DNA of 64,000 bases from an uncultured Schlesneria sp. (GTDB lineage: Bacteria > Planctomycetota > Planctomycetia > Planctomycetales > Planctomycetaceae). This document shows positions 43,501-53,178 of this stretch, in pieces. The translations under genes and the position numbers were made by a program. The stretch spans positions 1 to 64,000 of the forward strand of contig CAIVEI010000088.1 in the NCBI GenBank assembly GCA_903904835.1, read 5' to 3'. The notes beneath the pieces were generated by a model. It had not been told where the DNA came from, searched no databases, and worked only from the letters and a program-made list of their open reading frames with translations. Every line of letters begins with the position of its first letter. The first letter of the stretch is position 1.

Positions 43501-46078
43501 TCGCTCGGTCAACGATATCGGCGCCGTCGAAATGGTAACCCCGACGATTACGATCACTCAAAACTATGTTTACACAGGGACGCCAATTCTGGCGGTCGCG
43601 ACGGTGACTGCGAACGGTGTCCCGGTCAGTGACATCACTCCAACGATTACCTACTACATGCCGGGCCTGTCAGTGCCACTTTCATCAGCGCCCACGCGGG
43701 CCGGCACATACACGGTCGTCGCAACGTTTGCGGGAAATGACGTTTACACAAGTCAATCCACGTCGACAACAATCATCATCGGCAAGGCAACGCCAGTGGT
43801 GTCGGTAACAGATCCCGGAGGTACGTATAACGGATCGCCATTCCCGGCGACGGCCCTGGTTCAAGGCGTTTTAGGCTCTTCCAACGCCAGCCTCGAGAAC
43901 GTCACACCGACATTGGCGTATTACGTCGGGGCCACAGCGATCGGTACCCCATCCGCGACTGCACCGACCTCAGCAGGCACATACACAGTCGTCGCGACGT
44001 TCGCCGGAAGCTGGGATTACATCACGGCGCAGTCCACTCCGGCGACATTCACCATTAACAAGGCCACTCCGGTGGTGTCGGTGACAGACGCTGGTGGAAC
44101 GTTTAACGGGTTACCCTTTCCGGCGACAGCCTTGGTTCAGGGTGTTGCAGGCTCGCCCAACACCAGTTTAGAGAACGTCACACCGACATTGGTATATTAC
44201 GTTGGTAACACAGCAACCGGTACATCATCCACGTCAGCACCAATCGCTGCCGGCACCTACACCGTCGTCGCAACGTTCGCTGGAAGCACAGATTACACGG
44301 TACAATCCGCTTGGGCGACGTTCACGATCGGCACGGCCACGCCGGCAGTATCGGTGACGGATGCGGGAGGCACTTACAACGGTCTACCATTTTCTGCGAC
44401 CGGGTCTGTGACAGGGGTTGCCAATACTGTTCTTGGGACTCCAAGCTTCAAATATTATCTTTCGACCGACCTGTATTTCAGCAGTCCGCTCAGCGGCGCT
44501 CCAACGAATGTCGGCAGTTATGTTGTCGTTGCGTCGTTCGCAGCAAGCGGCAATTACTCCGGCGCGTCACAGACGGCCGGATTCTCAATTACGGCAGCTC
44601 CGGTGACGTTGCAGATCGGCAACGTCACTGAAATCGCCGGAACCGCCGAGAATCTGGCAACAGATCTGGGAACAACCGTCAGTACCGGTGTGAACAACGA
44701 AAAGTTCAACATTCAATACAGCAGTACTGGCGACGTCACAACCGCATTGATTGGTACATACCCGATCACAGGTCAACTGTCGGACGGAACCGCGAAGCAA
44801 TCGAATTACACCGTCACTTTGTTACCTGGCACGCTGACTGTTATCCGTAAAACCATCACCGTCAACTCGACCAGTGATGCGGCAGTGGCAGGCAAAGTGA
44901 CGTTGCGTCAGGCAATCGTCCAGGCGAACGGTGATTTAAACGCCGATCAGATCGTGTTTGACCCAAGTTTGAGTGGATCGATCGTGCTGACGCAGGGAGA
45001 ATTGGCGATCACTCATTCGATGTTGATCGTCGGGCCTGGTGCCAACAAACTGACGATTTCGGGCAACAAGGTGTCTCGAATCTTCGATATCAACGGGCCA
45101 AGCATGACGGCCAATTCGCTGCTTTGCGTCACGGTCAGCGGTCTGACACTGACTGGGGGTAACGGTGCTGCGAGCACAAACAACGGAAACGGCGGGGCGA
45201 TCTACAACCATGGCCAATTAACATTAACAAGCGACACGATCACGGCCAACACCTCCAGTGGCTATGGTGGTGGACTGTACAATGTCGGCGCCGTCAACAG
45301 CAGCGGTAACACCTTTTCGAGCAACATTTCCAGCTTCGGTGGCGGTCTGGATAACGACGCTGGAGGCGTTGTCCGAAGTACCAATGACACGTTCTGGGGA
45401 AATACGGCCTATTACGGCGGAGCGATCAAGAATGTCGGCCTGATCACGACGACAGACGATACAATTGCCGCGAACAACGCTCTGAATTATGGCGGCGGCC
45501 TGTTTGTCGACGGAACGTGGAGTTCGATGAACTCGATCGTAGCCGGAAACTCGGTCAGCAGTCGTTCTCCGTCAGAAATCTATGTCGATTCCAGCACCGT
45601 CAGCAACAAAGGTCAGGTGATTGCCTGCGACACTTTGATCGGCGACGCTTCATCTTCGGGCGGGATCAAGAATGGAGTCAACGGCAACATCGTTGGTAAG
45701 ACGACAAAATCAATCTTCGTAACAGACGCAACGGGTAAACCTCTGCTCGCCAATAACGGCGGCTCGACGTTGACAGTGGCTCTGGCGGCAAATAGCCCTG
45801 CAATCGGAACGAGCGCTGCGCTGACAACTGTTGTCACTGTGCCAGCAACACCCAACGGAACCAGTTTTACAGTTTCGAATCCGACCTACCTGGCGGTCGG
45901 CGATCTGCTCAAAGTCGGCACCGAAATCGTGAAGGTGACCAGCATCAGCGGGTACACAATTACGGTCTTGAGGAACCAGGGAGGAACCGCGAACACTATC
46001 GCATCCACAACACCGATCACACTCGCCACGAATCAATTGGGACAGACAAGGCTGACGAATAACCTGGGCGCGCTATAG
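40577..46078 (+). CDS. 1833-residue LEPR-motif surface protein with CSLREA/beta-helix modules and MBG-like repeats
   Basis: N-terminus: basic leader and ALERRVMLSS (about 35-44), the planctomycete surface-protein motif. Three copies of a CSLREA-like module followed by right-handed beta-helix follow: first at about 48 (VSLREAINFAD), second at about 455 (TMTLRNAITTANAD), third at about 1428 (VTLRQAIVQANGD). The helices have NDTIDNN-type ladders with Gly-rich turns (GYGGGIYNTGTLTSTNDTID). Between them (about 990-1420) lie MBG/Ig-like repeats with ATPVVSVTD.GGTYNG and AGTYTVVATFAGS. No clear anchor at the end. Likely a surface adhesin or carbohydrate-binding wall component. Its internal repeats should vary between strains. 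Confidence 0.85.
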   Translation: MVISSWIRNLCLRLASRPIRQTPRRRNGRQVPIEALERRVMLSSFPLQVTTTADTPANDPNIFGATVSLREAINFADNNPGVYFAVSFAPSLISSGPARIKLTQGELLISSSMTITGLGAGQLTIDGNNASRIFDLNGQANNAVTITGLTLTGGAVTGNYGGAIFNNETLILSNDTIDNNKATGVFGGYGYGGGIYNTGTLTSTNDTIDNNSAVAGNYGYFSYGGGIYNAGKLTSTNDTIDNNSAFLGGGIDNYTSSALTSTNDTLYQNSASYGGGVWNDATTWNSLNTIVAGSTTGGDVYTSKPTINSRATLIGDSSLTGMAGIINATGGAATIFGTNTLSNIGGSTQTVALASPTLTNPAIGAAQSLANVTADNAGTSLTVDNATFIAAGDYLQIGPEIVLVQKVTAGVLTVARAQYGTTQTSLVGNPVYLATDATGAVRNSQDLGARASQHLLTVNTNADPGSTASIPPQGTMTLRNAITTANADVFPAGAMTGDTINFDAGLAGNAITLNGSELLISNSMTISGIGAAQLTIDGNNVSRIFDLNNGLAGTTVTITGLTLQHGNGNGNSQSGSGGAIFNNETLILSNDIIDNNNSAFQSGLGVFGYGGGIFNAGTLTSTNDSIDNNNSAVYGGGVLNTGTLSSTNDTIDNNTSTNYGGGIYNNSRLTTTNDLIVNNTAMSGGGVYNVNSYTSNFDTVDYNSASGNGGAIGNGGTLTIAGSTVDYNTATQSGGGLYSSGTVASTGNTIANNSTASSGGGVFVSGIMTSTNDTIAKNTAAKYGGGIDNAGTLTTDNVTIYGNSAAGGGGVYNYGGTNVAVWNSLNTIVADSLSGNDVFQFGTIHATAMLIDDSLLRAPGITNVSGGPTSIFGSNTLADNGGPTQTVKLAVGSPAIGAAKALGNVIANGDLGTTLKVDTTTFLAPGDELKIGTEIVLVQKVTSGVLTVVRAQAGTTQTSLNGQPIILAYDQRGIARSVNDIGAVEMVTPTITITQNYVYTGTPILAVATVTANGVPVSDITPTITYYMPGLSVPLSSAPTRAGTYTVVATFAGNDVYTSQSTSTTIIIGKATPVVSVTDPGGTYNGSPFPATALVQGVLGSSNASLENVTPTLAYYVGATAIGTPSATAPTSAGTYTVVATFAGSWDYITAQSTPATFTINKATPVVSVTDAGGTFNGLPFPATALVQGVAGSPNTSLENVTPTLVYYVGNTATGTSSTSAPIAAGTYTVVATFAGSTDYTVQSAWATFTIGTATPAVSVTDAGGTYNGLPFSATGSVTGVANTVLGTPSFKYYLSTDLYFSSPLSGAPTNVGSYVVVASFAASGNYSGASQTAGFSITAAPVTLQIGNVTEIAGTAENLATDLGTTVSTGVNNEKFNIQYSSTGDVTTALIGTYPITGQLSDGTAKQSNYTVTLLPGTLTVIRKTITVNSTSDAAVAGKVTLRQAIVQANGDLNADQIVFDPSLSGSIVLTQGELAITHSMLIVGPGANKLTISGNKVSRIFDINGPSMTANSLLCVTVSGLTLTGGNGAASTNNGNGGAIYNHGQLTLTSDTITANTSSGYGGGLYNVGAVNSSGNTFSSNISSFGGGLDNDAGGVVRSTNDTFWGNTAYYGGAIKNVGLITTTDDTIAANNALNYGGGLFVDGTWSSMNSIVAGNSVSSRSPSEIYVDSSTVSNKGQVIACDTLIGDASSSGGIKNGVNGNIVGKTTKSIFVTDATGKPLLANNGGSTLTVALAANSPAIGTSAALTTVVTVPATPNGTSFTVSNPTYLAVGDLLKVGTEIVKVTSISGYTITVLRNQGGTANTIASTTPITLATNQLGQTRLTNNLGAL

Positions 46079-46367
46079 ATACGGTTCTCCGGTTCAAAGG
46101 CGAAATTGACTGTGACATGGCTCTCCCGTTATCTCTAATCCTTGCTTTCGAATGGGCAGCAGATTCGCGAGACAACGTATTCGCATCGCGCAAGGTTGAA
46201 GTTATCAGTGGCAATTACGATTTCGCCACAAGGAACAACGGTAGCGTCAGCATAAGGAATGGTGCTGACCGAACGTCATCGCCGGTTGCTGTGTCTTTCA
46301 CGAGATTTTCTTCCCTGGATTGATTATTCTAAGAGTGAAACTCCGGGCAATTGAGCAGGGCTTGGTC
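46079..46367. other. Intergenic region, nothing recognised
   Basis: Between the surface protein and the kinase. GCAGGG just before 46368 is the ribosome site. No terminator recognised. Confidence 0.35.
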
Positions 46368-49300
46368 ATGGCAGAAAATGAATTGTCGTCCCAAAATGAC
46401 CGTGTGATTGCGGTCATTGCAGACTACATCCAGGCAGTGGAACGGGGCGAGCCACGCGACCGCAAAGCCCTTTTGCGACAGCACCCGGACATCGCCAGGG
46501 ATCTACAATCGTTTTTTGATAACGAGGCCTTTTTCCATAAGTTCACTGACGACGTCGCTTCTGGTGCCGTCTCTCTTGAGTCTGAGCCCTTTCGATCGTT
46601 GCCAAATCCTGATGTCGCTCCAGATTTGCCGACGGTTTCAGCTACGCTTAAAGTAGCTTTGCGTCTGATCCATTCCGAAATGCCGACAAAAATCGGACGT
46701 TATCGTGTTGAAGCGATCTTGGGCCAGGGTGCTTTCGGCCTGGTGTATCGGGGCTACGACGATGATTTGTTACGGCGGGTTGCGATCAAGGTTCCACATC
46801 CGAAACTGGTAATACAACCCGAAGATGCTGAAGCCTATCTGACCGAAGCCCGCACGGTCGCCAATCTCGAACATTCGCATATCGTTCAAGTCTATGACGT
46901 CGGCAGCACCGAGGACTTTCCAGTTTTCATTGTTTCGAAATATGTCGAAGGATGCGATCTGGCAACAAGACTCAGGCAGTCACGACTTTCACTCTCGGAA
47001 TCCGTGGAATTGGTGGCGAACGTTGCAGACGCCTTGCACTACGCTCACACGCAAGGTCTGGTCCATCGGGATATCAAGCCGGGAAACATTCTGCTCGATA
47101 CAAGCGGAAAAGTATTTGTAGTGGATTTCGGGTTGGCGTTGCGTGAGCAGGATCTCGGAAAAGGACCACGGTTTGCCGGGACTCCTGCTTACATGAGTCC
47201 CGAGCAAGCGCGCGGCGAGGGGCACCGGGTCGATGGACGAAGCGATATCTTCAGCCTCGGTGTTGTCTTATACGAACTTTTGACGGGCCGTAGACCCTTC
47301 AAAGCCGATTCTCAAGCTCGGTTACTGGAGATGATCATCAATGTTGAAGCCCGTCCGCTCCGGCAAGTCGATGACTCCATCCCCAAAGAACTGGAACGGA
47401 TCTGCTTGAAAGCGCTTTCAAAACGAGCTTCTGAACGATATTTGACGGCGAGCGATTTCGCCGAAGATTTGCAACATTTCCTTGCTCAACAGCGTCTGCC
47501 CGTTATTGCTGGCACCGATACTCCACTGACCGGATCTGCCGTTCAACCTCCTTCGACAGCGGGAGGTTCCGGTCAATCCGACACACCACTCATACCGTCG
47601 TCAGGCAGTCAGCCAATCAGGATTGTTCCGAAGGGATTGCGGTCATTCGATGCCCATGACTCAGACTTCTTTCTCGAACTTCTGCCAGGCCCTCGTGACA
47701 GAAACGGGTTGCCCGAAAGTATTCGGTTCTGGAAAACCCGCATTGAAGCGACGGATGCGGATGACGCTTTTATGGTGGGTCTGATCTATGGACCATCAGG
47801 CTGCGGCAAAACGTCGCTGGTCAAGGCTGGGTTGTTGCCTCGGCTTTCCGACGACGTCATCGTCGTTTACGTCGAAGCGACCGCCAGCGAAACAGAAACT
47901 CGACTGTTGAACGGTCTTACTAGGCGCATTCCTGCTTTGTCCTCGAATTTGACTCTCAAAGACAAAATTGCGGCATTGCGGCGTGGCCAGGGAATCCCAG
48001 CGGGCAAAAAAGTGTTGATCGTGCTCGACCAGTTCGAACAATGGCTGCACGCCAAGAAAGATGAACAAAACACAGAACTGGTGCAAGCGCTGCGGCAATG
48101 TGACGGTGGCCATGTCCAGTGCATCATCATGGTCAGAGACGATTTCTGGCTGGCGGTCAGCCGGTTCTTGCAGGAACTGGAGATTCGACTGCTGGAAGGT
48201 CAGAACAGTGCGATGGTCGATCTTTTCGACCTGGACCATGCACGAAAGATCCTGGCCGCTTTTGGCCGAGCGTTCGGCAAACTTCCTGAGAACCCCGGTA
48301 AGACCACCAGAGACCAGAAGGAATTTCTAAATAAAGTCGTGTCCGGCCTTGCGACAGAAGGTAAGGTGATCTGCGTGCGCCTGGCACTGTTTGCCGAAAT
48401 GATGAAGGGAAAGGAGTGGACGCCGGCCTCGCTGAAAGCGGTCGGTGGCACCGAGGGGATTGGCGTCACCTTTCTGAAAGAGACGTTCAGTTCGGCAACG
48501 GCTCCCCCGGAATACCGATACCATCAGCAAGCGGCCAAAGCAGATCTGAAAGCCCTGTTGCCGGAAACGGGCAGCGATATCAAGGGACACATGCGGTCTT
48601 ATGCCGAATTGCTGGAAGCATCGGGCTACGGAAAACGCCCGAAGGATTTCGATGACCTGCTGCGCATCCTCAGCAATGAAATCCGCCTCATCACGCCAAC
48701 CGACCCCGGAGGTGTAGAGAGTGATGGGTCGAGTGTAGAACGTGAGAAAAACGACTCATCAGCGTTTGATCCCTCCACCGATCACGCACCACCCACCACC
48801 CGTTACTACCAACTGACCCATGACTATCTGGTTCACTCTCTACGAGAATGGTTGACTCTCGAACAGAAGGGAACTCGCCGAGGTCGAGCCGAACTTCTCT
48901 TAGCAGATCATGCGGCAGGTTGGAATTCACGCCCTGAGAATCGCCAACTCCCCTCGTACAATCAATACATGCAGATTCGCTGGTGGACGAAAAGAGAAAA
49001 CTGGACGATACCTCAACGGAAGCTGATGCAACGGGCGGGCAGGTATTACGCAGTCCAAAGTGCGGCATTCTCTGTGCTGGTCGCTTTCGCGCTGATTGTT
49101 GCCGTGATGTTTGGCACCAGTCTGACAATTGCCTCCAATGCTGAATTGGACCAAGCAGCACGTAAGAACGAAACCTATGATGAAATTTTCCTTCTTAGAA
49201 GTCAGAAGACAAACCTTGAACGACAACTCCAAAATCCACTTCTCGCTTCGTCCATTTTTCTTAACGAATTGAGTTGGAATGTTGTGCGTCAGCCCAACAA

Positions 49301-49661
49301 AGATCGTGCCGAACTTGAGCGAGCGCACGAACACGCGGAGTTAGCGTGTCGGCTGATGCCCGAGAATGGCGATCTGCTTAATACTTTGGGCGTCGCGCAG
49401 TATCGCTTGGGGCAATTCGAGCAAGCGGAAGGCACTCTGATACATTCCGCCGAACTCCACGCGGAAAAAAACGGGCAACCAGATCCGGTCGATTTGGCAT
49501 TCTTGGCGATGACGCAACACCACCTCAATCATCCCGATGCTTCGCGAGATACGCTAACGCGCCTCCGTATACAAATGAAAGACATTGCGGTTGACAACAA
49601 ACCGGAATTCAGGGCGTTTTTACATGAGGCAGAGACACTGCTTAGAGCAAACAAAGAATAG
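46368..49661 (+). CDS. Ser/Thr kinase fused to STAND-like P-loop ATPase and TPR
   Basis: 1097 residues from the ATG at 46368. Acidic N-terminal helices precede a full eukaryotic-type kinase: GQGAFGLVYRGYDD (Gly loop), RVAIKVPHP, HRDIKPGN with catalytic Asp235, DFG Asp253, and SPEQARG. A linker of Pro/Ser leads to a STAND-type NTPase with Walker A GPSGCGKTS (475-483) and Walker B VLIVLDQFEQW; the arrangement WD40/TPR-free in its middle is of the nSTAND kind. A transmembrane helix at about 898-920 (FSVLVAFALIVAVMFGTSL) is followed by TPRs (ELACRLMPENGDLLNTLGVA). Likely a signalling hub anchored to the membrane; targets are unknown. Confidence 0.87.
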   Translation: MAENELSSQNDRVIAVIADYIQAVERGEPRDRKALLRQHPDIARDLQSFFDNEAFFHKFTDDVASGAVSLESEPFRSLPNPDVAPDLPTVSATLKVALRLIHSEMPTKIGRYRVEAILGQGAFGLVYRGYDDDLLRRVAIKVPHPKLVIQPEDAEAYLTEARTVANLEHSHIVQVYDVGSTEDFPVFIVSKYVEGCDLATRLRQSRLSLSESVELVANVADALHYAHTQGLVHRDIKPGNILLDTSGKVFVVDFGLALREQDLGKGPRFAGTPAYMSPEQARGEGHRVDGRSDIFSLGVVLYELLTGRRPFKADSQARLLEMIINVEARPLRQVDDSIPKELERICLKALSKRASERYLTASDFAEDLQHFLAQQRLPVIAGTDTPLTGSAVQPPSTAGGSGQSDTPLIPSSGSQPIRIVPKGLRSFDAHDSDFFLELLPGPRDRNGLPESIRFWKTRIEATDADDAFMVGLIYGPSGCGKTSLVKAGLLPRLSDDVIVVYVEATASETETRLLNGLTRRIPALSSNLTLKDKIAALRRGQGIPAGKKVLIVLDQFEQWLHAKKDEQNTELVQALRQCDGGHVQCIIMVRDDFWLAVSRFLQELEIRLLEGQNSAMVDLFDLDHARKILAAFGRAFGKLPENPGKTTRDQKEFLNKVVSGLATEGKVICVRLALFAEMMKGKEWTPASLKAVGGTEGIGVTFLKETFSSATAPPEYRYHQQAAKADLKALLPETGSDIKGHMRSYAELLEASGYGKRPKDFDDLLRILSNEIRLITPTDPGGVESDGSSVEREKNDSSAFDPSTDHAPPTTRYYQLTHDYLVHSLREWLTLEQKGTRRGRAELLLADHAAGWNSRPENRQLPSYNQYMQIRWWTKRENWTIPQRKLMQRAGRYYAVQSAAFSVLVAFALIVAVMFGTSLTIASNAELDQAARKNETYDEIFLLRSQKTNLERQLQNPLLASSIFLNELSWNVVRQPNKDRAELERAHEHAELACRLMPENGDLLNTLGVAQYRLGQFEQAEGTLIHSAELHAEKNGQPDPVDLAFLAMTQHHLNHPDASRDTLTRLRIQMKDIAVDNKPEFRAFLHEAETLLRANKE

Positions 49662-49781
49662 ATCAGTAGTGCTTAACGCTGCCATTTTCACTGATACCAG
49701 AATCCCTGGTTACGGTATTGGAACAAGGCACCACATCCGAATTGAAGTAAGGCGACATTCAAAAACTTCCGACAGTCACGT

Positions 49782-50051
49782 TTGTTGCACATCCACGCAT
49801 ATCGCACGGGGTATAAGCGTCTGCTAGCTCGGTTTGGCGACTCAGAAGTCCAAAACGTTTTTCTTATCTTAAGGAGGATCTTGATCCTCAGTCCAAATTC
49901 AATCCCGGGCTCAGCACCACTGGTTCGGCTGGCTGAAATGACTTTCGAGAAGGCTCCCAAGGATTGGTGATCTTATCACGTACTAGCCCGTTCACATTTT
50001 CGTGACGGCCAGTTCGAAGCCGCGCTGAAGATGCTCGTTGCCAGCACCTGA
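49782..50051 (+). pseudogene. Decayed C-terminal TPR fragment
   Basis: One frame reads LVRLAEMTFEKAPKDW, a TGA at 49968-49970, then SYHVLARSHFRDGQFEAAL to the stop at 50049-50051. Ignoring the TGA this is a typical TPR C-terminus like those ending kinase-TPR proteins. No start or upstream part remains. Probably a relic of a duplicated kinase-type gene. Confidence 0.5.
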
Positions 50052-50054
50052 AAA

Positions 50055-50095
50055 AACGACCCGGTTAGCGATTTGCTGGCCGGGTTAATTTTTTT
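50055..50095 (+). terminator. Intrinsic terminator
   Basis: ACCCGG and CCGGGT with inner AGC/GCT and small mismatches, followed by TAATTTTTTT. Confidence 0.65.
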
Positions 50096-50175
50096 CATTT
50101 TGCGCGCCTAGACGGCCTGTAGTTCGCGATTAAGTCGTTGGGGCTACGAACATCTTTCCAAATGGAGCATCTGAA

Positions 50176-50937
50176 ATGTCTTTCTCTTTGTCGAAATTCC
50201 TGTTGGCATTGGGCGTCGCTGGTTGGATTGGTAACAATGGTGTTGCTTACGGCGGCCAGATCATCGCCACTCCGACCGGTCTTCAAGCAGGTGAACAGTT
50301 CCGGATCGTGTTTGTTACAGATCAGCTGACAGACGCGACGCATACCGACATCCAATACTATGACAACTTCGTCATGACGGCGGCGAACTCGGTCGGGGGA
50401 TTCAGCTATCAGGGACAGGCATTGACATGGGAAGCAATCGTGTCGACGGCGTCGATGAGTGCAATCAGCCGTCTTAACGATTCGGCACCTTTGTACATGA
50501 TTAACGGATTGCAGGTGGCGCCGACCAGTGGAACGACTGACTTTTGGGACGCCCTCTATGACCCGCACACGCGTCCGATCAGCGAAAGTGAGAGCGGTGT
50601 CGTGTCAGGTTCGATTTCTCCAATCGTCTGGACCGGAACGTACTACACCGGCCTGAACTCTGAAAACTATTTTGGAACGATCCTTAGCAACCCATTAGGT
50701 ACCGCAACGCCTTTATATGGGCGTTCAACATCCGGCAACTACGCATGGGACTCTGCTGGAACGATTTCCGATTCCACATTAGGGGCGGTTTACGCATTCT
50801 CTGACATTCTTACGGTTGGAACGGCCAGTCCCGTCCCCGAACCCTCTACCTTTGCTCTGTTGGGCCTCGGTGGAATCGTATTAGCCATCGGCACGTACCG
50901 ACGGCGACGTTCAGTTCGGGCTTATCAGCAACGTTGA
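50176..50937 (+). CDS. PEP-CTERM exported protein
   Basis: 253 residues. Signal peptide FLLALGVAGWIGNNGVAYGG, then a soluble domain (IIATPTGLQAGEQFRIVFVT, ALTWEAIVSTASMSA, WDALYDPHTRP). The C-terminus is a PEP-CTERM sorting signal: PVPEPSTFALLGLGG, hydrophobic helix and YRRRR. An exosortase would cleave it, linking it to exopolysaccharide-associated surface sorting. Domain content otherwise unknown. Confidence 0.85.
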   Translation: MSFSLSKFLLALGVAGWIGNNGVAYGGQIIATPTGLQAGEQFRIVFVTDQLTDATHTDIQYYDNFVMTAANSVGGFSYQGQALTWEAIVSTASMSAISRLNDSAPLYMINGLQVAPTSGTTDFWDALYDPHTRPISESESGVVSGSISPIVWTGTYYTGLNSENYFGTILSNPLGTATPLYGRSTSGNYAWDSAGTISDSTLGAVYAFSDILTVGTASPVPEPSTFALLGLGGIVLAIGTYRRRRSVRAYQQR

Positions 50938-51365
50938 TCCTTTGTAGCGGACTCGGTGAAACGTTCGCCCGACGCGCAAGCGAGGGAGAACAAAGCAAGA
51001 CCCTCGCTTGCGAGACGGACGGTTGAATGATCCGGGTTAGTGGTCTGCTACGTTCGATCACAAGCCGCGTCGAAATCACGTTTTTTCTGAAAATTAAAAA
51101 TGTCGAAGAAATTGCGCGCCCTGATCTTTATGAGTCCTCGCTTACTCCATAAGGGCGAGAAATCTGTCGCGATGTTCTGCATGGACGCCAGTCGCAAGGT
51201 AACGGAGTTTGTCATCCCAGCCATTTCGAGCGGCGAAAAGCCAAAGAATCGGAATCGGCTAATTCAAAGTCCGTCGTTCAACCCTGTTTGCAATGATTTT
51301 GACGAATCGTCTGCCGGTTATCTGATTTCAGTGCCATATTGAAAAAATCTCATAGTGAGGTTGCC
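50938..51365. other. Intergenic region with a REP pair
   Basis: Contains a REP-like inverted pair at 50963-51020. A possible 80-codon frame at 51100-51342 has no convincing ribosome site and is not counted as a gene. Confidence 0.45.
50963..51020. repeat. REP inverted pair (BIME-like)
   Basis: CGCCCGACGCGCAAGCGAGG and, 20 bases later, CCCTCGCTTGCGAGACGG on the other strand. The same REP core recurs near the RAYT at 63.2-63.7 kb. Confidence 0.6.
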
Positions 51366-52988
51366 ATGCGAATCCCTGTCAGTTGTGACTCCTGCTCGAA
51401 CGAGTTTTCCGTGAGCGAGAATTTCGCGGGCAGACGGATTAAATGCCCTGTTTGTGATGAGGGCGTTCGCGTCCCAAAGTCAGCGGATGTTATCTCGGAA
51501 TTGCCTCGGCGTACTTCCGGGAACAAAAAGAAATCAAAACGCTCAACAGGCAATTCGGGTGGTTTATCGCCGCTATTGGTCGGACTGGTCGCTGGGGGGG
51601 GCGTCGCGCTGCTGGGGTTGCTGTTGATGATGAACAGAACGGGGACGTACAGCCTGCCTGCGCCTCCGGTACGTACGGTTCAAACGCCAATTCACCCGGT
51701 CGTAACGATTCCCAATGCACAACTCAAAACGGCAGAAGCGGGCCAATCGTTCGGTCAAAACCTCGGCGGCGGGCCCGTACCTCCGCCGATTGCCGCTCCT
51801 GATCCCGTCGTGGTAGCGAAAGTCCCGTTAGCACCAGAACTACTCCCGGCCATGACGATGCCGGATCTGATCGCAAAAGTTGAAAAATCGACTGCTCGCA
51901 TCATCGTCAGGAGCCTACAAGGTGCCAGCGTCGGCAGTGGCTTTGTCATTGATTCGGACGGCAGCATCATGACCAATTACCACGTGATTGAAGGAGCCTC
52001 TTCGGCAGTGGTTGAGTTCGACACGGGTGAAAAAGCGGATGTCATTGGATTTACGAAGGTGGATAAGGTCCGGGATCTGGCGATCATCAAGATCCCTCAA
52101 GATCCGAAACGACTTCAACAATTGCCTGTCGCGGCTGCACTTCCCGAGAAAGGGGAAAAGGTGGCTGCGTTTGGTGCTCCGCGAGGCCTGCCCTTTACCG
52201 CATCAGACGGGATCATTTCTGCAATTCGGCAATCGCCAGAGTTCAACCTGAGAAAGGAAGGAACGTATCTCCAGACGACGACGCCGATCTCGCCGGGCAA
52301 CAGTGGCGGACCGCTGGTCAACTTGCGCGGCGAGGTAATCGGAATCAACAGCTTTAAGGTCGATGGCGAGAATCTGAACTTCGCCGCATCCGCCACGGAT
52401 ATCCGTGCCGTGCTGGCGGAACCAGAAACGGCGTTAACACCACTGTCACCTGCGGCACTCGAACGGGTGTTTACGCGAAAGAATCCGTTCTTAAGGGCTG
52501 AGAATATCGCGAGGACCCAGCGTGGCGACATGCTGCTTGGCAAAATCTCTGAAGCGGGGATTATGATCCTTCCGTTCGCCTTCGATCCAACGGGCAAAAT
52601 CATCAGTTTTGTTGATCGAGAAATCTCAAAAAACCTGATCAAAAAAGCAAGATGGACTGAGGTTGACCCTCGATACCAGGTCAAGAAGAGTACGGCGTTT
52701 GTCGTCGTCCTGATCTACTTTACCGATGACCCCAAGAAGAACCCCTACGCCCTCGAATTAATGTGCAGCGTTCAGATCGTCGCTCGGGATGTCGATAAAG
52801 ACGGCTTTGACTACACGGCCATTGTTTATGACGAACACAAGTCTCTCGGGAAAATCCATATTAATTCACTGGAAATCGGCAATATTCCCAACGGGATGAA
52901 AAAGGAGATTCCCGAGTTTTTTGGAAATATCGTGAAAGAGCTCCGCAAGGCCCAGCGTGCGAACGAGAGTCAAAATGAGACAATGTAA
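51366..52988 (+). CDS. Membrane-anchored HtrA-like serine protease with N-terminal zinc ribbon
   Basis: 540 residues from the ATG at 51366. Residues 1-35 are a MJ0042-type zinc ribbon (SCDSCSNEFSVSENFAG, KCPVCDEGVRVP). A transmembrane helix follows (LLVGLVAGGGVALLGLLLMM, about 70-92), then a linker and a trypsin-like domain with catalytic His206 (TNYHV), Asp237 (RDLAI) and Ser313 (PGNSGGP). The last 180 residues contain no PDZ and are unrecognised. The ribbon is cytoplasmic and the protease outside. Likely envelope quality control. Confidence 0.85.
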   Translation: MRIPVSCDSCSNEFSVSENFAGRRIKCPVCDEGVRVPKSADVISELPRRTSGNKKKSKRSTGNSGGLSPLLVGLVAGGGVALLGLLLMMNRTGTYSLPAPPVRTVQTPIHPVVTIPNAQLKTAEAGQSFGQNLGGGPVPPPIAAPDPVVVAKVPLAPELLPAMTMPDLIAKVEKSTARIIVRSLQGASVGSGFVIDSDGSIMTNYHVIEGASSAVVEFDTGEKADVIGFTKVDKVRDLAIIKIPQDPKRLQQLPVAAALPEKGEKVAAFGAPRGLPFTASDGIISAIRQSPEFNLRKEGTYLQTTTPISPGNSGGPLVNLRGEVIGINSFKVDGENLNFAASATDIRAVLAEPETALTPLSPAALERVFTRKNPFLRAENIARTQRGDMLLGKISEAGIMILPFAFDPTGKIISFVDREISKNLIKKARWTEVDPRYQVKKSTAFVVVLIYFTDDPKKNPYALELMCSVQIVARDVDKDGFDYTAIVYDEHKSLGKIHINSLEIGNIPNGMKKEIPEFFGNIVKELRKAQRANESQNETM

Positions 52989-53178
52989 ACGGAACCTCAG
53001 GCAACACGTGGCGAGTGAGATCGTCTCCATTGTGCTATCAGGGAAGCGAACAGAGACAATTCGCCAGTGGAATTGTTTAATATAGATCTCGCAATACCTG
53101 AATTGTGAATTTGTTTGCGTCGCCGCCATGACTTCAAACAACCGTAGATTGAGTAAGTGCCTGAGGGAGCCAGAACTT

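Noticed and set aside
51100-51342. 80-codon frame before the HtrA-like gene
   Set aside because: No Shine-Dalgarno sequence, unusual composition and overlap with the next start.
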